DNA of 64,000 nt. Origin: Shewanella sp. 10N.286.48.A6 (GTDB lineage Bacteria > Pseudomonadota > Gammaproteobacteria > Enterobacterales > Shewanellaceae). The stretch covers positions 62,001-126,000 of the forward strand of contig NZ_MCVI01000003.1 of assembly GCF_002873135.1 (NCBI RefSeq), given 5' to 3'. This document shows positions 44,083-54,399 of the stretch, piece after piece (within the stretch, counting starts at the first letter, position 1; each line of letters begins with the position of its first letter). A program made the position numbers and the translations under genes. The notes beneath the pieces are model-generated. The model saw nothing but the letters and a program-made list of their open reading frames with translations. It ran no database searches and was not told the DNA's origin.

Positions 44083-45054
44083 TTAATTTCTAATCAGTAC
44101 TGGATTATCAAGTACTACTGTCGTTGACATCACTTTTCTTCTATATTTATCGTTTGTTGCAGCAATCGTTTTATCACCAAGTTGATAAACGATTTCATTT
44201 TCATAACTGTCATCTTCTTGAATAGAGCGTACAAGTACATAGATTTTAATAGCCACTAAACGTTGAAATCCTTGATTGTCCCACATCATGGTAGAAACTT
44301 GATCAGCAGGCATAAAAGAGTCTGGGGTAGAGTCACCATCATCATCGAACCCGTATAAAAACCTCATATTTTCAATACCTTCAACAAGTTGATCTTCATT
44401 TTTCATTCCATTAGAAATATTCAATGTTTTTCTACTCAGAATAGGAATACCACTATCATCTTTAATAAAATAAACATGATGCTGGTACTCCCATACTCGA
44501 CTATTCAACGTCGTTGGAGCCGCACTACTGCCATTAAAAAATTCGAGTTCATTAGAAGTTACAGAGGCATAATAGCGATTTGAATCTTGAACTGTAGCTT
44601 CTGGCCCTACAAGCCTTTTAATTTGAATAACATCAGTGCCACTATTCGGAGAAATTGCAGAATCACAGTTTAATGTAATCAAACTGCTTCCCTGTTCATA
44701 TCCCCATAAACGTCTAAAATGTGCAGGTACATTTGTTGGAAAAGTTGCATTATTGAACCCATCACCAACACAATCACTGGTTGCCGCAGTTGCAGAAACG
44801 GATGTATTGGTGCCTAGTAATAAATCTGTTCCTGTAATATCACCAAAAAAACCTAATTGACTGATGTCACGCTCCATTATCGCAAGTGCAATACGCCCAT
44901 TTTCTTGTAATTGAGTGAATTGACTAGTTGTAGTGACATTACTTGAAGACATACTGAACATTGAGAATAAACCAGCAGAAATAAACAAACTAATGAGCAT
45001 TGCGATCATTAGTTCTACCAGTGACATACCTTGTTGTTTATATAAAGTGTTCAT
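44083..45054 (-). CDS. pilW: Type IV pilus minor pilin PilW
   Basis: This 323-residue pseudopilin has the leader and motif KQQGMSLVELMIAMLISLFISAGLF, with Glu at +5 and a large PilW globular domain. It is longer than the other minor pilins, as in the family. It begins 9 bp after the pilV stop and is followed 15 bp later by pilX, so all five minus-strand pilus genes are one operon. Confidence 0.9.
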   Translation of the reverse strand: MNTLYKQQGMSLVELMIAMLISLFISAGLFSMFSMSSSNVTTTSQFTQLQENGRIALAIMERDISQLGFFGDITGTDLLLGTNTSVSATAATSDCVGDGFNNATFPTNVPAHFRRLWGYEQGSSLITLNCDSAISPNSGTDVIQIKRLVGPEATVQDSNRYYASVTSNELEFFNGSSAAPTTLNSRVWEYQHHVYFIKDDSGIPILSRKTLNISNGMKNEDQLVEGIENMRFLYGFDDDGDSTPDSFMPADQVSTMMWDNQGFQRLVAIKIYVLVRSIQEDDSYENEIVYQLGDKTIAATNDKYRRKVMSTTVVLDNPVLIRN

Positions 45055-45063
45055 TAAAAAAAC

Positions 45064-45615
45064 CTAAAGAATTGCTGTTTCGATTTCGAAAATTCGTTTT
45101 TTATTATTTTTGGTGCCACAGTTGATAACATAATTTGAATACCCTTTTTCTGTATTCGAAGATTTTCTAATACCAGTCCAACTCATCACCACTACAACTT
45201 TATTTGGCTCGACATAAATGCAGCCATTGGGAGTTGGTAAACCACCAACATTATTACCACCATCACTTTCAGCTTCACCAATAAAAGCAGATTGCCATTC
45301 ATATACATCCCAAAGCTGTAACTCAGCGGGTGTGCAAATTGCTGCACCCGAGCATGCTTTGTAGGGCGCAGTTAAAGAAGCGCCGGTGTAGGTAATACCT
45401 GTGGCTGAGCCATATGAATCTAACACCGATGGATTTAATCGCATGCGGTTTATAATATCGTTGGCGTAGTAAGAAGCTTGGGTTTGCTGAAATGATTCAA
45501 AACTACCTCGTTTAGAAACAATATGAAGATTAAAAATCCCAATTAACCCTACAGTCAGAATCACCAGAGAAACCATAACTTCTATTAAAGAAAATCCATT
45601 CCTTTTAACAGGCAT
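45064..45615 (-). CDS. pilV: Type IV pilus minor pilin PilV
   Basis: This 183-residue pseudopilin carries KRNGFSLIEVMVSLVILTVGLIGI with Glu at +5, and PilV-type downstream sequence (YYANDIINRMRLNP). I use the ATG at 45613-45615 (MPVKRNGF). The frame is open to a TTG at 45642 but that adds nine residues before the leader. GGAG lies 11 bp before the chosen ATG, rather far. It is first in the pilV-pilW-pilX-pilY1-pilE operon, whose promoter must lie in 45616-45817. Confidence 0.88.
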   Translation of the reverse strand: MPVKRNGFSLIEVMVSLVILTVGLIGIFNLHIVSKRGSFESFQQTQASYYANDIINRMRLNPSVLDSYGSATGITYTGASLTAPYKACSGAAICTPAELQLWDVYEWQSAFIGEAESDGGNNVGGLPTPNGCIYVEPNKVVVVMSWTGIRKSSNTEKGYSNYVINCGTKNNKKRIFEIETAIL

Positions 45616-45817
45616 GAGTGTCAAATCTCCATTATTTGCCAATACATTGACGAATGTTAAATCACTATCTTTTTATAAATCCATCACTTAGCGGTTAATA
45701 ATATCTGTTTACCTACACTTGAGCAAGATGTAACCGAAAGGTGTCTAGTTGTTTGCCAAATATAAGTAAATCGTTAACTTAGACTGTTTCAAGAGTATAG
45801 TCTATTAGTTGCAGATA

Positions 45818-45856
45818 TAAAAAAACCGTAAACCTTTACAGATTTACGGTTTTTTA
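45818..45856 (-). terminator. Terminator of the murJ/ileS/ispH gene cluster
   Basis: AAAAAACCGTAAA / TTTACGGTTTTTT perfect stem with a T-run on the minus strand, 32 bp after the ispH stop. Confidence 0.88.
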
Positions 45857-45887
45857 GCTTTTAGTTAGTTTGCGTGTTTATTTAGTG

Positions 45888-46847
45888 CTAGCGCAATTCA
45901 GCGGGTACAGCGAAGACAGTATCTTCTTTACGACCTTCAACCTCAGTGATTACCGATGGCTCAAATTTAGCTATCGCGTCAACAACTTGTTGAACCAGCA
46001 CTTCAGGCGCTGAAGCGCCAGCAGTCACTGCTACTTTTTTTACATCTTTAAACCAAGCTTCATCAACATCGGCAGCGGTATCAACTAAATAGGCTTCTGT
46101 ACCAGTTTTCTCAGCGAGTTCACGCAGTCGATTGGAGTTAGAGCTATTTTTTGAGCCTACAACAATCATTAAGTCTGCATCTGATGACATATTGCGCACT
46201 GCATCTTGACGATTTTGAGTGGCATAACAAATATCATCTTTACGCGGCCCTTCAATGGAAGGAAAACGTTGTTGCAAGGCCGCAATAATATCTAGCGTGT
46301 CATCAACTGATAATGTGGTCTGCGTGACGAAACATAGGTTATCTGGGTTATTAACCTTTAAAGACGCTACATCTTCCGGGGATTCAATCAAATAAACCCC
46401 ACCTTCAGTGTTATCGTATTGACCCATAGTGCCTTCAACCTCTGGATGGCCTTCATGGCCAATCAGAATACACTCCACGCCTTTACGGCTTGCACGAGTA
46501 ACTTGAAGATGCACTTTAGTGACCAAAGGACACGTGGCATCAAATACTTTTAAACCACGCACTTTTGCTTCTTTGCGAACAGCCTGAGAAACACCATGAG
46601 CACTAAAAATCACAATACTGTTATCAGGCACTTGCTCTAACTCATCAACAAATATAGCGCCGCGGTCTTTTAGGTTTTGTACCACGTAACGGTTATGTAC
46701 GACTTCATGGCGGACATAAATCGGTGGTTCAAATAACTCTAAAGCACGTTCGACAATGCTAATCGCCCGATCAACACCAGCACAAAAACCGCGCGGATTT
46801 GCCAGTAAGATGTTCAGTTCTGGCGATGTAGGATCAACTTTAAGCAT
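45888..46847 (-). CDS. ispH: 4-hydroxy-3-methylbut-2-enyl diphosphate reductase IspH (LytB)
   Basis: This 319-residue iron-sulfur enzyme is the last step of the non-mevalonate isoprenoid pathway, making IPP and DMAPP. The three cluster cysteines are visible: Cys22 in [12 protein letters not shown], one in [10 protein letters not shown] and one in [11 protein letters not shown]. The catalytic Glu is in [14 protein letters not shown] lies 9 bp before the ATG, within the end of fkpB, whose stop is 1 bp upstream. It is last in the murJ-ribF-ileS-lspA-fkpB-ispH series. Confidence 0.97.
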   Translation of the reverse strand: MLKVDPTSPELNILLANPRGFCAGVDRAISIVERALELFEPPIYVRHEVVHNRYVVQNLKDRGAIFVDELEQVPDNSIVIFSAHGVSQAVRKEAKVRGLKVFDATCPLVTKVHLQVTRASRKGVECILIGHEGHPEVEGTMGQYDNTEGGVYLIESPEDVASLKVNNPDNLCFVTQTTLSVDDTLDIIAALQQRFPSIEGPRKDDICYATQNRQDAVRNMSSDADLMIVVGSKNSSNSNRLRELAEKTGTEAYLVDTAADVDEAWFKDVKKVAVTAGASAPEVLVQQVVDAIAKFEPSVITEVEGRKEDTVFAVPAELR

Positions 46848-46848
46848 T

Positions 46849-47280
46849 TTAAAGTACCTCTACCACTTCAAGTTCGAAAGTTAATTTCTGACCAGCTAGA
46901 GGATGATTCAAGTCTATAGTAACTGAATCACCAGCAACTTCACGAACCATACCTGGGATTTCACTGCCGCCTGGACCACCGAAACTAACAATGACACCAG
47001 GTTCTAATGCCATATCAGCAGGGAATTTACTTCTGTCCATATGATGCACAGCATCCGGATTAGACTCACCAAAAGTATCAATCGCATCTAAGGTAAAGCT
47101 GTGCTTATCACCTTTATTCAGGCTTGAAATTTCTAATTCAAATGCAGGGCTTAAGCTCTCATCACCAACATTAAAACGCGCTGGTTTTCCTGATGCTTTG
47201 GTGCTTTCTGCCGTTGAGCCATCTTCTAAAATGATATTCATATGACACACTATGGAACGTGCAAGTTGTTGCTCAGACAA
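46849..47280 (-). CDS. fkpB: FKBP-type peptidyl-prolyl isomerase FkpB (SlpA)
   Basis: This 143-residue protein of the SlyD-like FKBP group has the short FKBP core and inserted flap. Motifs are [21 protein letters not shown] and the C-terminal [17 protein letters not shown]. It has PPIase and chaperone activity in the family. The start is a TTG (MSEQQLA), supported by GGGAG about 7 bp upstream; the first in-frame ATG would remove 13 residues. It sits between lspA (gap 10 bp) and ispH (gap 1 bp), the standard order. Confidence 0.93.
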   Translation of the reverse strand: MSEQQLARSIVCHMNIILEDGSTAESTKASGKPARFNVGDESLSPAFELEISSLNKGDKHSFTLDAIDTFGESNPDAVHHMDRSKFPADMALEPGVIVSFGGPGGSEIPGMVREVAGDSVTIDLNHPLAGQKLTFELEVVEVL

Positions 47281-47290
47281 AATAGACTCC

Positions 47291-47788
47291 CTAACTTTCT
47301 GCCGCTTGGGTTTCGGGTTTAAACGCTTCCCAAATAATCAATGCTGCACCGATAAAAATAGCTGAATCAGCAATATTAAATGCTGGATAGTGGCTGGTTT
47401 TCCAATAGAAATCGATAAAGTCCACTACGTAACCATGCATTAAACGATCAACTAAATTACCAATGGCGCCACCAATAATGAGCGTATACGCAAGGTTGGT
47501 GCGCCACAGCGACGCTGACTGTTTACGCAGCCATATCGTCAGCAGTGTGCTAAAACCAACGGCTATGATGGTAAAAAACCACCTCTGCCAGCCACCGGCT
47601 TCACTTAAAAAGCTAAACGCGGCGCCGTAATTACGCACATAGGTGAAATTAAAAATAGGTAACAGCTGTATTGATTCATACAGCTCAAAATTGGCTAACA
47701 CCCATTGCTTAGATAGCTGATCGGCAATAAATACCAATACAGCTACCCAATACCAACGAATGCCGCTTTCTTTCCATGTTAGTGGCAT
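47291..47788 (-). CDS. lspA: Lipoprotein signal peptidase (signal peptidase II)
   Basis: This 165-residue inner-membrane aspartic protease has four spans and removes signal peptides from prolipoproteins. The catalytic aspartates lie in GNLVDRLMHG and FNIADSAIFIG. The ATG at 47786-47788 has AGGA 8 bp upstream; a TTG immediately before it is less likely. It is 12 bp downstream of ileS and 10 bp before fkpB, in the ileS-lspA-fkpB-ispH order conserved in gammaproteobacteria. Lipoproteins in this window such as Hex would depend on it. Confidence 0.95.
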   Translation of the reverse strand: MPLTWKESGIRWYWVAVLVFIADQLSKQWVLANFELYESIQLLPIFNFTYVRNYGAAFSFLSEAGGWQRWFFTIIAVGFSTLLTIWLRKQSASLWRTNLAYTLIIGGAIGNLVDRLMHGYVVDFIDFYWKTSHYPAFNIADSAIFIGAALIIWEAFKPETQAAES

Positions 47789-47800
47789 CAAGCAAGTCCT

Positions 47801-50623
47801 TTATGCAAAGTCGCGATGTTCGCCATCGCCTTCGATGTTAGTTACGCAGCGGCCACATAATGTCGCATGAGACTCGACAGTGCCAACATCTTCGCTGTAG
47901 TGCCAGCAACGCTCACACTTCTGGGCTTCACTTGCTGCAACAACAAGCTTTAATGCAGCAAGCTCTGTTTCAATTGCATCAGCTGGCGCATCACTTAATG
48001 GGGCAACAATCGCTTTAGATGTTAACAATACAAAACGTAGCTCATCATTCACTTGAGCCAGTTTTGCCGCTAACTCTTCATCAGCATATAAAGTCGCTTC
48101 AGCTTGCAGTGAGCCACCAATACGCTTATCACGACGGGCTTGCTCTAATACTTTATTGACTTCGTTACGAACAGCTAAAAGTTGCTGCCAGTATTCATCA
48201 TTTAAATCGTCAGCTAAGGTCACTGACTCTAGGCCTTGGTACCATTCTTGAGTAAACACGTATTGCTCACGTTCACCAGGAAGTAGCTGCCAGATTTCAT
48301 CAGCGGTAAAGCTTAAGATTGGTGCAATCCATCGTACCATTGCTTCAGCAATATGGTATAAAGCAGTTTGGCAACTACGACGAGCGTGACCATCTGATTT
48401 AGCAGTATACTGGCGATCTTTAATGATATCTAAGTAGAAGCTACCAAGCTCAACAGAACAGAACTGCATTAGTTTTTGGGTCACTAAGTGGAAATTATAT
48501 TGCTCGTAAGCTTCAATGATTTCTTCTTGTAGTGCTGCAGCGCGGCGTACTGCCCAGCGATCCAGTGACACCATATCTTCAGTAGCAATCATATCCGTTT
48601 CTGGATTAAAGCCACTTAAGTTAGCAAGTAAAAAGCGCGCGGTGTTACGAATACGGCGATATGAATCAGCGCTGCGATTTAAGATTTCATCAGAAACCGT
48701 CATCTCACCACTGTAATCAGTTGCTGCAACCCATAAGCGTAAGATGTCAGCGCCAAGCTTATTAATAACTTGTAGCGGTGCAATCACGTTACCTACTGAT
48801 TTAGACATCTTACGGCCTTTACCATCAACGGTGAAACCGTGTGTTAGTACTTGCTTGTAAGGTGCTTTACCATTCATTGCCGTTGAAATCATCAATGAAG
48901 ACATGAACCAGCCGCGATGCTGATCGCTACCTTCAAGGTATAAGTCAATCTCGTGGCCTTGGAATTCAGGGCGTGATGCAACAACTGATGAGAAAGTAGA
49001 ACCTGAGTCATACCAAACATCTAAAGTATCAGTCACTTTACGGTATTGATCGGCTTCATCGCCAATCAGTTCACTGATCTCAAGATCCCACCAAGCTTGA
49101 ATACCTTGTTGCTCGATACGGTGCGCAACGCGCTCCATGATAGAAACGCTATCAGGGTGTAATTCTTCAGTTTCACGGTTAACTAATAACGTGATTGGTA
49201 CGCCCCAGGTACGTTGGCGTGAAATACACCAGTCAGGACGGTTCTCAACCATTTTTTCAATACGGCTTTGGCCCCAGTCAGGGATCCACTGCGTTTGTTC
49301 AATTTCAGATAACGCCTGCTTACGCAAGCCATGGTTATCCATTGAGATAAACCATTGTGGCGTTGCACGGAAGATAATGGGCGTTTTGTGTCTCCAGCAA
49401 TGTGGGTAGCTGTGACGATATGCCACATGACACAACAGCTGGCCTTTCTCTTCTAATAAATCAACAACACTCTTATTGGCTTTGAATACGTGTTGACCAG
49501 CAAAAAACTCAGTGTCAGCTTTATAGACACCATTGTCACCAACAGGGTTTGCGACTTCTAAGCCGTACTTTTGACCAACCACGAAATCGTCTTGACCATG
49601 ACCTGGTGCAGTATGAACTACGCCAGTTCCAGCTTCAGTTGTTACGTGGTCACCAAGAATGGCAGGCACATCAAATGCAGAAAGAGGATGCTTGAAACGC
49701 ATTAGCTCAAGCTCAGCGCCTTTTGTAGTACCGATAACCTGATGTGACTCAGCTTCAAAGCGGGTTAAACAGCCTTCAACTAGCACTTCAGCTAAAATAA
49801 CGGTTTTAGTTCCGCCATCTTTAACGAGCTCAACTAGGCTGTAATCAAGCTCTGGGCTTAATGATAATGCACGGTTAGCAGGGATGGTCCAAGGCGTCGT
49901 GGTCCAAATAACCGCTGAAACCGTGTTCGTGTAACCTTCAACGCCAAATTTCGCTGCAACCGCTGCGCTATCAACGGCATTAAATGCCACATCAATAGCG
50001 GGTGAGGTTTTATCTTCGTATTCAACTTCTGCTTCTGCTAACGCTGAACCACAGTCAGTACACCAATGAACAGGTTTAACACCTTTGTGCAGGTGACCGC
50101 TTTCAATCACTTTAGATAAAGAACGTACGATGTTAGCTTCAGTGCTGTAATCCATGGTTAAGTAAGGATTATGCCAATCACCAAATACACCTAAACGAAT
50201 AAAGTCTTCACGTTGACCGTCAACTTGCTTAGCGGCGTATTTACGGCATTCTTCGCGAAAATCAGCAGCTGAAATCTTTTGACCTGGTTTGCCAACTTTT
50301 TTCTCTACCATTAATTCAATTGGTAAGCCGTGACAATCCCATCCAGGAATATAAGGCGCATCAAAACCTGCCATTGTTTTAGACTTAACAATGATATCTT
50401 TTAATATTTTGTTTACCGAGTGACCAATATGGATATTGCCATTCGCATACGGGGGGCCGTCATGCAAAATAAACGGTTTGCGACCAATTCGACTGTCACG
50501 AATTTTTTGATAAAGTTCGTCTTGAGTCCAACGGTCTAACATAGCTGGCTCACGATTAGCCAGATTACCGCGCATCGGAAAATCGGTTTCCGGCAAATTC
50601 AAAGTAGATTTATAGTCGGTCAT
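47801..50623 (-). CDS. ileS: Isoleucyl-tRNA synthetase
   Basis: This 940-residue class I synthetase has HIGH as HIGH at 65-68 and KMSKS at 605-609. An editing domain lies between them ([13 protein letters not shown]), and a C-terminal zinc-binding site reads CERCWHY and CGRCVTN. I set the start at the ATG at 50621-50623 ([10 protein letters not shown]), with AGGA about 4 bp upstream. The frame extends 12 codons further and would overlap ribF by 4 bp, but those residues are not family-like. It belongs to the bacterial type of IleRS and is preceded by ribF. Confidence 0.97.
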   Translation of the reverse strand: MTDYKSTLNLPETDFPMRGNLANREPAMLDRWTQDELYQKIRDSRIGRKPFILHDGPPYANGNIHIGHSVNKILKDIIVKSKTMAGFDAPYIPGWDCHGLPIELMVEKKVGKPGQKISAADFREECRKYAAKQVDGQREDFIRLGVFGDWHNPYLTMDYSTEANIVRSLSKVIESGHLHKGVKPVHWCTDCGSALAEAEVEYEDKTSPAIDVAFNAVDSAAVAAKFGVEGYTNTVSAVIWTTTPWTIPANRALSLSPELDYSLVELVKDGGTKTVILAEVLVEGCLTRFEAESHQVIGTTKGAELELMRFKHPLSAFDVPAILGDHVTTEAGTGVVHTAPGHGQDDFVVGQKYGLEVANPVGDNGVYKADTEFFAGQHVFKANKSVVDLLEEKGQLLCHVAYRHSYPHCWRHKTPIIFRATPQWFISMDNHGLRKQALSEIEQTQWIPDWGQSRIEKMVENRPDWCISRQRTWGVPITLLVNRETEELHPDSVSIMERVAHRIEQQGIQAWWDLEISELIGDEADQYRKVTDTLDVWYDSGSTFSSVVASRPEFQGHEIDLYLEGSDQHRGWFMSSLMISTAMNGKAPYKQVLTHGFTVDGKGRKMSKSVGNVIAPLQVINKLGADILRLWVAATDYSGEMTVSDEILNRSADSYRRIRNTARFLLANLSGFNPETDMIATEDMVSLDRWAVRRAAALQEEIIEAYEQYNFHLVTQKLMQFCSVELGSFYLDIIKDRQYTAKSDGHARRSCQTALYHIAEAMVRWIAPILSFTADEIWQLLPGEREQYVFTQEWYQGLESVTLADDLNDEYWQQLLAVRNEVNKVLEQARRDKRIGGSLQAEATLYADEELAAKLAQVNDELRFVLLTSKAIVAPLSDAPADAIETELAALKLVVAASEAQKCERCWHYSEDVGTVESHATLCGRCVTNIEGDGEHRDFA

Positions 50624-50655
50624 TGATCCTATACCATTATTTGGGCTGATTAATC

Positions 50656-51591
50656 TCAACCTGCATCATTGCTAAATAAAGCTTTTGCTTCATTTACATC
50701 ATTCAAAATTTGTTTTTTTAACGCATCCAGTGACTCGAACGGATGTTCATCACGGATTTTTGCCACTAATTCAACTTCCACTCTTTTACCGTATAAGTCA
50801 CCAGAGTAGTCGAATAAGTGCACTTCTAATTGACAGACTTGCCCTTCAACAGTTGGCCTAAAACCAACATTAGCAACGCCTTCATAAATATCACTGCCAT
50901 CCCAATACATTTTTACCGCAAACACCCCTCTAACAGGTGATACTTTGCGCTTTAATGCAATGTTGGCAGTTGGAAAACCAATGGTTCGCCCAATTTTTTG
51001 GCCGTGGGCCACTTTACCTGACAGTAACACTGGGTGCCCGAGTAAACGCCTTGCTTGCTCTAAGTTCCCTAATGCTAACTGCTCACGAACCGCAGTGGAG
51101 CTCACTCTGGTCGAACCTAAGATAAAGCTTTGGGTACTGACCACAGTAAAACCGAACTTTTTACCCGCTTCAAGTAACATATCAAAGGTGCCAGTTCTGT
51201 TTTTACCAAAACAAAAATCATCACCAACCACTAGATACTTCACCCCTAATTTATTGACTAATAAATCTTCAATAAATTGCTCTGCCGGTTGATTAGCAAA
51301 ACGAGTATTAAAATTAGCACACAGAAGACGATCAATATTGAGCTCTTCTAGCAAACTAATTTTATCTCTTAATAAGCTAATTCTTGCAGGGGCATCTTGT
51401 TGGCGAAATAACTCTTGCGGTTGTGGCTCAAAGGTCATTACTACAGCAGGTAGCTGAAAGTGTTTAGCTTTATTAACTAAATTATTAATCACTTGCGCAT
51501 GACCACGATGCACACCATCAAAGTTACCAATAGTGAGCACGCATCCATTATGCGAAGGTAAAATATTATGTATACCGCGAATTAGTTCCAT
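50656..51591 (-). CDS. ribF: Bifunctional riboflavin kinase / FAD synthetase
   Basis: This 311-residue enzyme makes FMN and then FAD from riboflavin. The N-terminal adenylyltransferase domain shows [12 protein letters not shown] and [14 protein letters not shown]. The C-terminal kinase domain shows [12 protein letters not shown] use the ATG at 51589-51591 (MELIRGIHN), the usual family start. No good ribosome-binding site precedes it. A TTG four codons upstream is possible. It is followed 32 bp later by ileS and preceded by murJ, the conserved order. Confidence 0.96.
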   Translation of the reverse strand: MELIRGIHNILPSHNGCVLTIGNFDGVHRGHAQVINNLVNKAKHFQLPAVVMTFEPQPQELFRQQDAPARISLLRDKISLLEELNIDRLLCANFNTRFANQPAEQFIEDLLVNKLGVKYLVVGDDFCFGKNRTGTFDMLLEAGKKFGFTVVSTQSFILGSTRVSSTAVREQLALGNLEQARRLLGHPVLLSGKVAHGQKIGRTIGFPTANIALKRKVSPVRGVFAVKMYWDGSDIYEGVANVGFRPTVEGQVCQLEVHLFDYSGDLYGKRVEVELVAKIRDEHPFESLDALKKQILNDVNEAKALFSNDAG

Positions 51592-51655
51592 TACGCCAAA
51601 CAACTGCTACTGTAAATCGGCTGATTATATACTAGATAGAATGGATAATCAGCAT

Positions 51656-53215
51656 TCATGATCGACGTTTCATTGTCCAAGGCTTTAGCCCCATTAGCAC
51701 TAAGCTCAATAAATAGGCTAATGCACCTAATATGATGAGTTTTAACAGGCTGTAAACCTTAACTTGCATTGCCATATCTAACCACATTTGCTGCTCTGGT
51801 AATAAGTAAACTAATAGCGCTGACATCACGAGTGTCGCAATGACCACTTTAGCGAAAAATACCATGGTTGAACGATTGACTTTATAGACACCAGCTAGGT
51901 GTAAGCCTCGATATAACAGGCCGGCATTAAGAAAGGCTGACATAGAAGTGGCAATTGCAAGTCCTACGTAGCCAAATGGAATGGCAAAAATGATATTGAA
52001 CACCATATTGCTTACCATGGCGATAATACCGAATTTAACTGGGGTTTTAGTATCTTGGCGTGAGTAATAGCCCGGCGCCAATACTTTAATCATCATAAAA
52101 CTCAGTAAGCCACAACCATAAGCCACTAAACTGTACGATGCCATCTCAACATCAGATACTGTAAATGCGCCGCGCATAAACAGCACCATTAACATCGGCT
52201 GGGCAAGAATGATTAATCCCAGCATGGCTGGCATGCCCAATAATAAAATGGCTCTTACTCCCCAGTCCATAGTGTCACTAAAACCACTGCCTTTATCATC
52301 AATATGCTTTCTAGATAAAGCTGGCAAAATAACCGTCGCAATGGCAATACCAAACAATCCTAAAGGGAACTCAAGTAAGCGGTCTGAGTAGTAAAGCCAA
52401 CTAATAGAGCCTGTCATTAAAAAACTGGCAATAAAGGTATCGAACAGTAAATTGATTTGCGAAACAGAAACGCCAAATAATGCAGGGATCATTAAGGTTC
52501 TGATTTTCACGACCCCACTGTGGTTCCAGCCCCATGACGGTTTTACTAAGGCATTTTCACGTAGTAAAAACGGAATTTGAAACAAAAACTGCACTAAACC
52601 ACCAAAAAACACCCCTAAAGCTAAAGCGATTTCAGGTTGTTCCATCTTGGGGGCAAACACTAAAGCGGCAATAATAATGGTAATATTCAAAAATACCGGC
52701 GTAAAGGCAGAAACTGCAAACTTACCGCGGGTATTTAATATTGAGCCAGCCAGTGCGGTTAAGGTAATAAACCATAAATAAGGGAAGGTAATTTTGAGCA
52801 TCATAGAGGCAAGTTCAAACTTTGCCGCATCCGGCCCATCGTTCATCCAATCATAAAACCAGCCACCAGCAAATAATGCAGCAAGTATCGGTGAGCCGAT
52901 AACACCAATTAAGGTTACAACGCTCACTATGCCGCCCAAAGTACCGGCCACTTTACCTATAAGCTCACGGGTTTCAGCTGGGGTTTTGTTTTGTTGGTAT
53001 TCTGTCAACACCGGCACGAATGCCTGTGCGAAAGCACCTTCAGCAAATAATCGACGTAAAAAATTGGGAATTTTATTGGCAAAGATAAACACATCGGCAC
53101 TACTACCTGCACCCATTAAGTTGGCAATGACTACATCTCTAACCAAGCCAAGCACCCGAGATATCAAGGTCATAACACTGACGATAGCACCTGATTTTAA
53201 TAACGATTTACTCAA
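51656..53215 (-). CDS. murJ: Lipid II flippase MurJ (MviN)
   Basis: This 519-residue, 14-span inner-membrane protein of the MOP superfamily flips the peptidoglycan precursor lipid II. The family start SGAIVSVMTLISRVLGLVRD and the GAGSSADVFIFANKIPN loop are present. The start is a TTG with GGAG about 6 bp upstream. An out-of-frame ATG CTT GAG TAA mini-frame overlaps that TTG. It is divergent from rpsT, with about 255 bp between them, as in E. coli and most Shewanella. Confidence 0.95.
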   Translation of the reverse strand: MSKSLLKSGAIVSVMTLISRVLGLVRDVVIANLMGAGSSADVFIFANKIPNFLRRLFAEGAFAQAFVPVLTEYQQNKTPAETRELIGKVAGTLGGIVSVVTLIGVIGSPILAALFAGGWFYDWMNDGPDAAKFELASMMLKITFPYLWFITLTALAGSILNTRGKFAVSAFTPVFLNITIIIAALVFAPKMEQPEIALALGVFFGGLVQFLFQIPFLLRENALVKPSWGWNHSGVVKIRTLMIPALFGVSVSQINLLFDTFIASFLMTGSISWLYYSDRLLEFPLGLFGIAIATVILPALSRKHIDDKGSGFSDTMDWGVRAILLLGMPAMLGLIILAQPMLMVLFMRGAFTVSDVEMASYSLVAYGCGLLSFMMIKVLAPGYYSRQDTKTPVKFGIIAMVSNMVFNIIFAIPFGYVGLAIATSMSAFLNAGLLYRGLHLAGVYKVNRSTMVFFAKVVIATLVMSALLVYLLPEQQMWLDMAMQVKVYSLLKLIILGALAYLLSLVLMGLKPWTMKRRS

Positions 53216-53471
53216 GCATCACTCCAAAGCCGCACACAAGCGTTTAAATTAAGTCTGATATATCTCAAATTTTCGATTCTAATGCTGTCTATGGGGTATA
53301 AGAACTGATAGAATTGCGCCACATCTTACACGAGTTGGGTTGAAGATAACCGAGCCAGGTAGTTTTATTTGTCTTTTCGACGTTATTTCTATCATATTCA
53401 TTGACAAAATGAATAAAAGCAGGCATATTCCTCGCCCTCAAAGTATTAAACCCAGTTTTAGGAGTTGCACC

Positions 53472-53738
53472 TTGGCTAATAGCAAGTCTGCAAAGAAGCG
53501 CGCGCTTCAGTCTGAAAAACGTCGTCAGCATAACGCTAGTCGTCGTTCAATGTTACGTACATACGTTAAAAGAGTTATCGCTGCTATCCAGAGCGGTGAC
53601 CACAAAGCGGCTACCGAAGCATTCGCAGCAGCACAACCAATTGTTGACCGTATGGCGACTAAAGGCCTTATTCACAAGAATAAAGCTGCTCGTCAAAAGG
53701 CACGTATAAACGCAAAAATCAAAGCACTAGCTGCTTAA
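53472..53738 (+). CDS. rpsT: Ribosomal protein S20
   Basis: This 88-residue, strongly basic protein reads [20 protein letters not shown] after the initiator, the S20 family start. The start is TTG, with GGAG 7 bp upstream. E. coli rpsT also starts with UUG, where it is linked to autoregulation. The reading frame continues 44 codons upstream, but that part is not S20-like. It is the usual divergent partner of murJ. A terminator follows 20 bp after the stop. Confidence 0.97.
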   Translation: MANSKSAKKRALQSEKRRQHNASRRSMLRTYVKRVIAAIQSGDHKAATEAFAAAQPIVDRMATKGLIHKNKAARQKARINAKIKALAA

Positions 53739-53757
53739 TTTTAGCGATTTATATTAC

Positions 53758-53784
53758 AAAAACCGACTTAGGTCGGTTTTTTTA
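53758..53784 (+). terminator. Terminator of rpsT
   Basis: AAAACCGAC TTA GGTCGGTTTTTTT, compact stem-loop with a strong T-run. Confidence 0.92.
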
Positions 53785-53887
53785 TACCTGCAATAAAATA
53801 ACTCACAAAAAATACTCTCTCCACTTGCCCTGCCTTCAAGCTTTTACGGACATTTTTGCGCTAAATATCAAATCCATATTTAAGACA

Positions 53888-53945
53888 TAAAAAAACGCCT
53901 TAACTCGATCTTACTGTCATCAGTAGCAAGATATTGTTAAGACGT
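53888..53945 (-). terminator. Terminator of the HlyU-like regulator gene
   Basis: Long imperfect hairpin (outer arms AACGCCTTAAC / GTTAAGACGTT) with a poly-T tail on the minus strand, 24 bp after the stop. Confidence 0.65.
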
Positions 53946-53968
53946 TATAGGTATCAAAATTATTGCCA

Positions 53969-54268
53969 TTAATGGCAGTATAAATTATCCAATACTTTTA
54001 TTAGCTCACGAACTTCATCACTTTTAAGTGAATAAAACACAGTTTGCGCTTCTTTACGTGTACAAACGAGATTGTCTTTTCTCAGCCAAGCTAAATGCTG
54101 CGATAACGCAGATTGACTTAGGCCTAGTTTTTTATTCATCTCACCGACACACATTTCGCCTTCATTCAGCAAATGGCACAAAATAAATAAACGGCGTTCA
54201 TTTGCCAGTGCCTTTAGCATTACCACAGCATGATCTGCTCGCTGCTGCATCATTTCTATATTCATCAC
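53969..54268 (-). CDS. hlyU: HlyU-like ArsR-family transcriptional regulator
   Basis: This 99-residue winged-helix protein has the ArsR fold and closely follows Vibrio HlyU in KALANERRLFILCHLL, LGLSQSALSQHLAWLRKD and the C-terminal VLDNLYCH. It lacks the metal-binding ELCVCDL motif of ArsR metal sensors. Cysteines occur in ILCHLL, EMCVGEM, LVCTRKE and YCH, so redox sensing is possible. HlyU is an activator of virulence genes in Vibrio by displacing H-NS; the target in Shewanella is unknown. It starts at GTG or the ATG right after it (GTGATG), with AGGAG 9-12 bp upstream. It is divergent from a peptidase gene. Confidence 0.88.
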   Translation of the reverse strand: MMNIEMMQQRADHAVVMLKALANERRLFILCHLLNEGEMCVGEMNKKLGLSQSALSQHLAWLRKDNLVCTRKEAQTVFYSLKSDEVRELIKVLDNLYCH

Positions 54269-54399
54269 GCGTTAGCTCTCCTTAATCATCACTGAGACTA
54301 ATATAGCCTTCCCTAACAAATCGGGCAGCGACATGAAGCACACTTTTTGGTAGATTGTTTTTAAAAATGAGACGTAGCTAATAAAAATGAAGGAAACTC

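Noticed and set aside
50945..51292. 115-codon plus-strand frame inside ribF
   Set aside because: Antisense to a well-conserved gene, with no family-like sequence.
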